A stretch of DNA of 64,000 bases, taken from NCBI GenBank assembly GCA_951804985.1, contig OX638130.1, positions 32,372,554 through 32,436,553 of the forward strand. The letters run 5' to 3'. Source of the DNA: Dryomyza anilis (lineage: Eukaryota; Arthropoda; Insecta; Diptera; Dryomyzidae). Every line of letters begins with the position of its first letter. Position 1 is the first letter of the stretch. The position numbers and the translations under genes are program-made. The notes beneath the pieces were generated by a model. The model was not told the DNA's origin and did not search any database. It saw only the letters and a program-made list of their open reading frames with translations. Positions 59,030 through 64,000 of the stretch are shown here, piece by piece.

Positions 59030-60690
59030 GCTAAAAATTCAAATATTTGCTAAAAATTCAAATTTTTCTAAAAATTCAAATTTTGCTAAAAATTCTAATT
59101 TTGGTAAAAATTCTAATATTTATCTAAAATTTAAATTTAATATTTAATAAAATTTTAATTCAAATTTTTACAAAAAAAAAACAAATTTTTACTAATAATG
59201 TAAAATTCAAATTTTTACCAAAATTTAAAATTAATTAATTTGAATATAAAAATTCAAGTTTTTTTCTAAAAATTAAAATTTTGGCTAAAAATTCGAATAT
59301 TTACTCAAAATTTAAATTTTTAAATTTGATATATAAAATATAATAATATATACGGGCCATTCCACACCAAATCGACCAAAAAAAGTCAAATTTGAGATTT
59401 TACCTTTTCGATCTTAATGAACTTTTGGCAACTGATAAAGGGTATCGAGACATGCACTAAACAATTTTTTTTTATTTTTTCCGACCACTACTTCCAGCGA
59501 TACAGTGGCTCAAAGTTGGAAAAAAGTGCCAAAAATCACTTTTGTACTGTTGTTCATATTTAAATATCTCTTGAACTAGAAATTCTAGAAACTCCGTTAA
59601 TGGCTCGTTTTAAAGCTAATAGAACAAGAAAAATAAAGTTGTAATTTCCAAACGGTAACATGTGGCCCGTGGTCATTTTTTTTTTCTACACTAAAATTTG
59701 TAATAATTCCTGAATATATATGTAGCTCTGATTTCTAAAATGAAGTCAGTTTTATCATATTCAATCTAGTTTTTGAGATATTTCATTGAAATCGAAGAAG
59801 GTGAGTTCCAACCGCTGGTCGATTTGGTGTGGAATGGCCCATACATTAAAATTTTTACTAAAAATTCTAATTGTTGCTAAAATTCCAATTCTTAATAAAA
59901 ATTCAAAAATTTACTAAGAATTCTAAAATTTACTAAAAATTCCAAAAGTTATTAAAAATTTCAAAATTGTAAAAATTAAAATTAAAAATTCAAAAATTTT
60001 CTCAAAATTTAAAATTAATAAACTTAAATATAAAAAAAAATAAAAATTAAAAATTCAAATATTTTCTCAAAATTTAAAATTAATAAACTTTAATATAAAA
60101 ATTCAAATTTTTACTAAAAATTGAAAAAAATGCTAAAAATTACAATTATTACTAAAAAAAAAAAATTTTAACTAAAACTTCAAATTTAAATTTTAACTCA
60201 AAATTCAAATTTTTACTAAAAATTCAAATTTTTACTAAAAGTTTAATCATTTCCAAAAACTACATTTTGGACTAAAAAAATCCAATTTTTACTTAACTAA
60301 AAATTCCAAATTTCATTAAAAATTCAAATTTTAACTAAAAATTCAAAATTTAACAAAAAATTCTAATTTTTACTTAAAATTAAATATTTTACTAAAAATT
60401 TTAAAATCGTATTTTTACTCAAAATTTGAACATATAAATTCAAATTTTTACTACAAATATTTTTTTTACTAAAAACTAAAATGTTTATTAAAAATTCAAA
60501 ATTTAAAAAAAAATTCCAAAACTTTCTAAAAATTCCAATTTATACTAAAAACTCAAATTTTCCTAAAAATTCAAAATTTTCCTAAAAATTCCAAATTTTC
60601 CTAAATATTCTAAATTTTGATAAAAATTCCAAATTTTCTTAAAAACTCCAATTATTACTTAAAATTTCAATTCAACTAAAATGTAAAATG
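59030..60690. repeat. Degenerate AT minisatellite, ~18-20-bp unit
   Basis: Many diverged copies of CTAAAAATTCAAATTTTTA over about 1.65 kb, interrupted by a MITE at 59354-59840. Unit length drifts between 17 and 21 bases. No coding sequence. Confidence 0.85.
59354..59840. mobile_element. MITE with perfect 24-bp inverted termini
   Basis: 487 bases starting GGGCCATTCCACACCAAATC and ending in the exact inverse, identical over 24 bp. Flanked by ATAC on both sides (59350-59353 and 59841-59844). No coding sequence. It splits the AT minisatellite, so it is younger than the array. Superfamily undetermined. Confidence 0.9.
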
Positions 60691-60883
60691 CGAGTTCGAC
60701 TAAATTGTTGACTAAACTAAAACTTGTCGGTAATGCAGTTTTGACTAATTCCATTTATCAAATTTTCGAGCCAACTAATTTGAACTAAATTGGATGACAA
60801 AAAATAGATTTGTGAGAATCTATTGATTACGGAGTTTACCAATTACTGTTTACCGCATAGTGATCGAATGAAAAACCGAACAA
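60690..60883. mobile_element. MITE copy 2 (family of 51277), truncated by a SINE
   Basis: It follows the reverse-complement order of copy 1: GAGTTCGACTAAATTG, TTGTCGGTAATGCAG, CAAATTTTCGAGC, GAACTAAATTGGA, GATCGAATGAAAAACCG. It is cut off at ACAATT where SINE copy 5 begins. The remaining terminal part was not found on the far side. Confidence 0.75.
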
Positions 60884-61161
60884 TTGGACTGCGAGCCGAA
60901 AGGTCCCGGGTTCAAGCCTGTACTGGGGCTAACAACATCTTTTCATAGAAACATTTTTCTATACCGCGCTACCTCTCGGCAGTAAATGGCAAACCTACGA
61001 GAGTAAAACATTGCCTATGAAAAGCTCTCACTCGCCGTTCGGATTCGGCAATAAACTGTAGGTCCCACCACTTTGAGTACAAATATAACACGCACAGCTC
61101 AAAATGGAGAGAGCTCGGCCTAAGTTCATATAGGACTGTAGTGCCAAACTATTATTATTAT
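60884..61161 (+). mobile_element. tRNA-derived SINE, copy 5, 5'-truncated
   Basis: Starts at TTGGACTGCGAGCCGAAAGG, so the A box is missing while the B box (GGTTCAAGCC) is kept. The body is complete to the ATTATTATTAT tail. That tail is the target of the hAT-like element that begins at 61162. Confidence 0.9.
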
Positions 61162-61957
61162 CAAGGATTGAAACCGTAACCGAAACCGATATCCGTTTAA
61201 AACCGTTTCATTTTTAAAACCGAAACCGTAACCGAAACCGTTATACGAAAATCAGAAAAAAACCGATATCCAAAACCGATATAAACGGTTTCGGTTTTAT
61301 ACCGGTTTAAAACGGTTTTTAAAAAAGTACCTATAAATAGAAACAGAAAAACATATTTTATTTTATATAGAAGATCGTAAGTAAAATGTCATTTAATAAA
61401 ATTTTGAGTTCCCAACATTTTTTCATGGCTAAAGAATATAAGCATCTTAAAAATAAGGTCTGTAAAGCACTTTTGTAGCTGTAAATAGCTTCAAAAGTGC
61501 TTCAAAAGTCGCTTCAAAATAGACAAAACAATGTTTTTTTCGCTTTTCTTCGCTACGCTAGTTCGTACATCGATTGTGCATATGCACATAATTATTTTTG
61601 TTTTATTTTTACACATAGTTTTTTTTGTTAATTGTAAAATCATGAAGTTTACTTAAGTCAAGTTCTATGTGCATTATTTCATTCAACTTATAAAACAAAA
61701 AAAAAAAATAATATATGAACATTTTCACAGTGTACCTCACTTAGCTTATACATTGATTTTTTTTTTTTCTTTTTTCACAAATCCGCTAATTCGTATGAAA
61801 GTGCAAAAACAACAGAAATGCAAATAAAGCAGCATGACAATAAAGCAGCATCCAAGCTTTTGATAGAATTTTTGGCGGGATATTTTTTTTACCACAAAGA
61901 AAACTCGTTGTTATTGCCAACTACATAGCTGTACTAGATACATACATGAAGTGTGGT

Positions 61958-62036
61958 GTCATGCGACTGTCTGCTGTCATGCGTCTGTCCGTTGTCATGA
62001 GTCTGTCTGTTGTCATGCGTCTGTTTGTTGCCATGC
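61958..62036 (+). repeat. 18-bp tandem repeat
   Basis: About four units of GTCATGCGTCTGTCTGTT with single-base changes, followed by a partial GCCATGCGATG. Confidence 0.85.
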
Positions 62037-62574
62037 GATGATACCGGATAGCAACAAAGAGTTGTCGTTGTGAAAGTGTGTATATACGAATCGTAATTCG
62101 TTATTGTTGTATTCTCTTCTTTCTTTTAGTGTTCGCTTTGTAGCGTTTGCGTTTGAGTTCGCAAAAAAAATGTTACCCTGCAAGATATTATTTGTGTTCT
62201 CTTTACATACGGGTTTTTTTAGTCACTAACGAAAACAGAAATATGCCTATACGAAATATTCCTTATATTTATTATGAATGTATAATATACATTGAACATA
62301 TTATGTTCATTTTATTATGGCCTTGAGATTTTGAATTGTCTTGTCAACATCACTTGATTTATACAATTATATTTTATTAGTTAATTCTTGTTAAAATATA
62401 ATTCAATTTTTTTTTTTAGTAAAATAATTAATTTTTTGTTGAAGAAATTGAAAATATGGAAAATGAGTAACTTAAATACAATTAGTGTTCAAATTCTATA
62501 CGTTTTCATAATTAATATGCAGTTTAAGATATTTGTCTTCGATCTTTTATTTAAAATTTAAAAAGTAAAATTTT

Positions 62575-62700
62575 GCAAGATTCTTGCAAGCAAGAGCAAG
62601 AAAGGTATTGCAAGAACAAGATCGTATGTACCTATGCAAGAGCAAGACTCAGCGTGTAAGAACAAGACCAAGAACAAGATTTCCATTTCTTGCCTTGCTT
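62575..62700 (+). repeat. CAAGA-rich imperfect repeat
   Basis: GCAAGAGCAAGA, GCAAGAACAAGAT and similar words recur about eight times, bracketed by TTTTGCAAGATTCTTGC and TTCTTGCCTTGC. Possibly a small element of its own. No coding value. Confidence 0.5.
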
Positions 62701-62902
62701 TAGCAAATGATCATCACTATTTTACATATATTGTAGTTCACTGAATTGTTGAAATTTAATTTCTTTGGCTTTTATGGATGGAAAGTGTACACAATTCTTC
62801 TTCTTTGCAATTCAGATCATATCTCAGGTTATGCCAAAAAGTTGCTTTTCATTGGTTTGTGGTCACGAAATTTTAAATTAAAATTTTGTCTTGGTGTTAA
62901 AA

Positions 62903-63112
62903 TAACAACAATAATAATATTAATAGTTTGGCGCTACAGTCCTGTATAGAACTTCAGCCGAGCTCTCTCACCATTTTGAGCTGTGCGTGTTATAATTTTA
63001 CACAAAGTGGTGGGACCTACAGTTTATTGCCGAACGGTGGGTGAGAGCTTTTCATAGGCAATGCTTTACTCTCGTAGGTTGGCCATTTACTGCCGAGAGG
63101 TAGCGCGGTATT
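62903..63112 (-). mobile_element. tRNA-derived SINE, copy 6, 5'-truncated
   Basis: Inverted. Tail ATAATAATATTAATAG at 62910-62925, body TTTGGCGCTACAG onward, ending at GGTAGCGCGGTATTG. The whole tRNA head is absent. Nested in the hAT-like element at 61162-63806, so it inserted later. Confidence 0.9.
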
Positions 63113-63826
63113 GAAAACATACCTTAGCACCATATAAACAATGTTAAGTTATTTGAAAAATATGGAAAAAAGAAAATTTATACAAAAACCGAAATAAAAA
63201 CCGAAACCGTAACCTGAATCCGGTATACCAAAGCCGTTTTTTTTTTAAATAAAATTTTATTATTTTATTTTATTTATTTTTTTGAAAATTATATTATATT
63301 ATTTTTACTTTTGTTTTATTTATTTTTTACTCTTTTTATTTTTTTTAATATTCATTATTTTTTAGTATTTATATAGTATATTATTTTATTTTTTTTTTCT
63401 ATTATTTTTTTGAATAAATTGTTAATTATATTTTTAATAATTATTTTTTTTATTATATTTTTTATTTCTTTTTTATTCTTAGTTATTGTTATTTCTATTA
63501 TTATTTATTGATATATTTGTCTGATTATTTTTCTATAAAATTTGACACCAGATGGTGGAGCAAAAACTTAAGTGCTATATTAGTTTGCAACTTCAAAGGT
63601 ATAACTACGATTTTAATAAAATTAAATGCTTTTAAAGCTTAAAATAGTAAAGAAAAATAGTAAATTATTGAACATTATAAATTAATAAAATGTTGTCTAG
63701 CAAAAATTATTATTTATATAAAAACTTAAAACCGAAACCGTAACCGAAACCGAAACGCGGAAAAAACCGAAATCGAAACCGTTATTCGTTTAGGTTTCAA
63801 TCCATGATTATTATGCACATTTATAA

Positions 63827-63829
<3 letters not shown>

Positions 63830-63901
<72 letters not shown>
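63830..63901. repeat. (TA)n microsatellite
   Basis: About 72 bases of pure TA just outside the right target duplication of the hAT-like element. The remaining 99 bases of the window show nothing further. Confidence 0.96.
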
Positions 63902-63907
<6 letters not shown>

Positions 63908-64000
63908 TAGTTTATGAATTATTTCAATAATTGTATGAATTTATAAATGTATATTTGTTTATAAAATTTTTGTTGCATATATTGTACAAAAACATATAAA

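Larger units (their letters stand above)
61162..63806. mobile_element. Non-autonomous hAT-like element, AACCG family, copy 2
   Basis: 2645 bases between CAAGGATTGAAACC and GGTTTCAATCCATG, with a perfect 8-bp duplication ATTATTAT at 61154-61161 and 63807-63814. Ends match copy 1 (25246-25697), including clustered AAACCG and the block TTTATATAGAAGATC. The extra length comes from insertions, among them about 1.7 kb at 61430-63115 that includes SINE copy 6, and a T-rich block at 63235-63700. No transposase seen. Confidence 0.85.

Noticed and set aside
62746..62949. A 67-codon membrane-protein-like frame
   Set aside because: It runs into SINE copy 6 and lies inside an insertion in the hAT-like element; no supporting signals.

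Overview
The window is AT-rich nuclear DNA of a higher fly. A tephritid-type fruit fly is my guess, drawn from remembered repeat families and not proven here. Supporting signs are spliceosomal GT...AG introns, a mini-me-like dipteran repeat, several LINE, SINE and DNA-transposon families, long (TA)n runs, and no bacterial gene organisation. I see no intact host gene. Nearly everything is mobile DNA, satellite DNA or decayed coding sequence.

Layout. 0-11 kb: two broken copies of one Jockey/CR1-like LINE (28-2950 and 9055-11083), a partial RTE-like LINE (3258-4616) and an unassigned AT-rich stretch. 11-23 kb: a small PLE- or SINE-like insertion with 14-bp direct repeats, a mini-me-like repeat, fold-back elements, Tc1 remnants with a nested MITE, a second RTE fragment, and an 8-bp-TSD MITE. 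23.5-31.7 kb: the most informative part. It holds a 2.37-kb hAT-type element with a perfect 8-bp TSD that encloses two spliced-looking exon relics, followed by relics of a MICOS MIC26/27 gene, an unidentified gene, an Otubain gene and an Elp1 gene. All are frameshifted or stopped, yet they keep splice sites, so they are DNA-level duplications and not retrocopies. 32-36 kb: a ~180-bp satellite with an inverted portion and a SINE inside, another SINE, and a Tc1 remnant. 36.7-37.7 kb: a decayed hAT/DUF4371-type transposase. 40.3-44.2 kb: a nearly intact DNA transposon with ~480-bp terminal inverted repeats and a one-intron transposase of ~680 residues. 44.4-49.5 kb: a Tc1/mariner-superfamily element (DD37E-like) whose left half was invaded by other transposons. 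51.5-54.5 kb: 3 kb of a 9-bp satellite. 55-64 kb: a GC-rich minisatellite, an unidentified exon relic with a 207-bp tandem duplication, an AT minisatellite with a nested MITE, and a 2.65-kb non-autonomous hAT-like element that landed in the tail of a SINE.

Nothing here works together as a pathway. What the sequence records is an order of insertions. One tRNA-derived SINE family (six copies) dates several events, and 8-bp, TA and 10-14-bp target duplications fix element boundaries. The mix of gene fragments, satellites and nested elements fits heterochromatin or a degenerating Y chromosome. That placement is inference.
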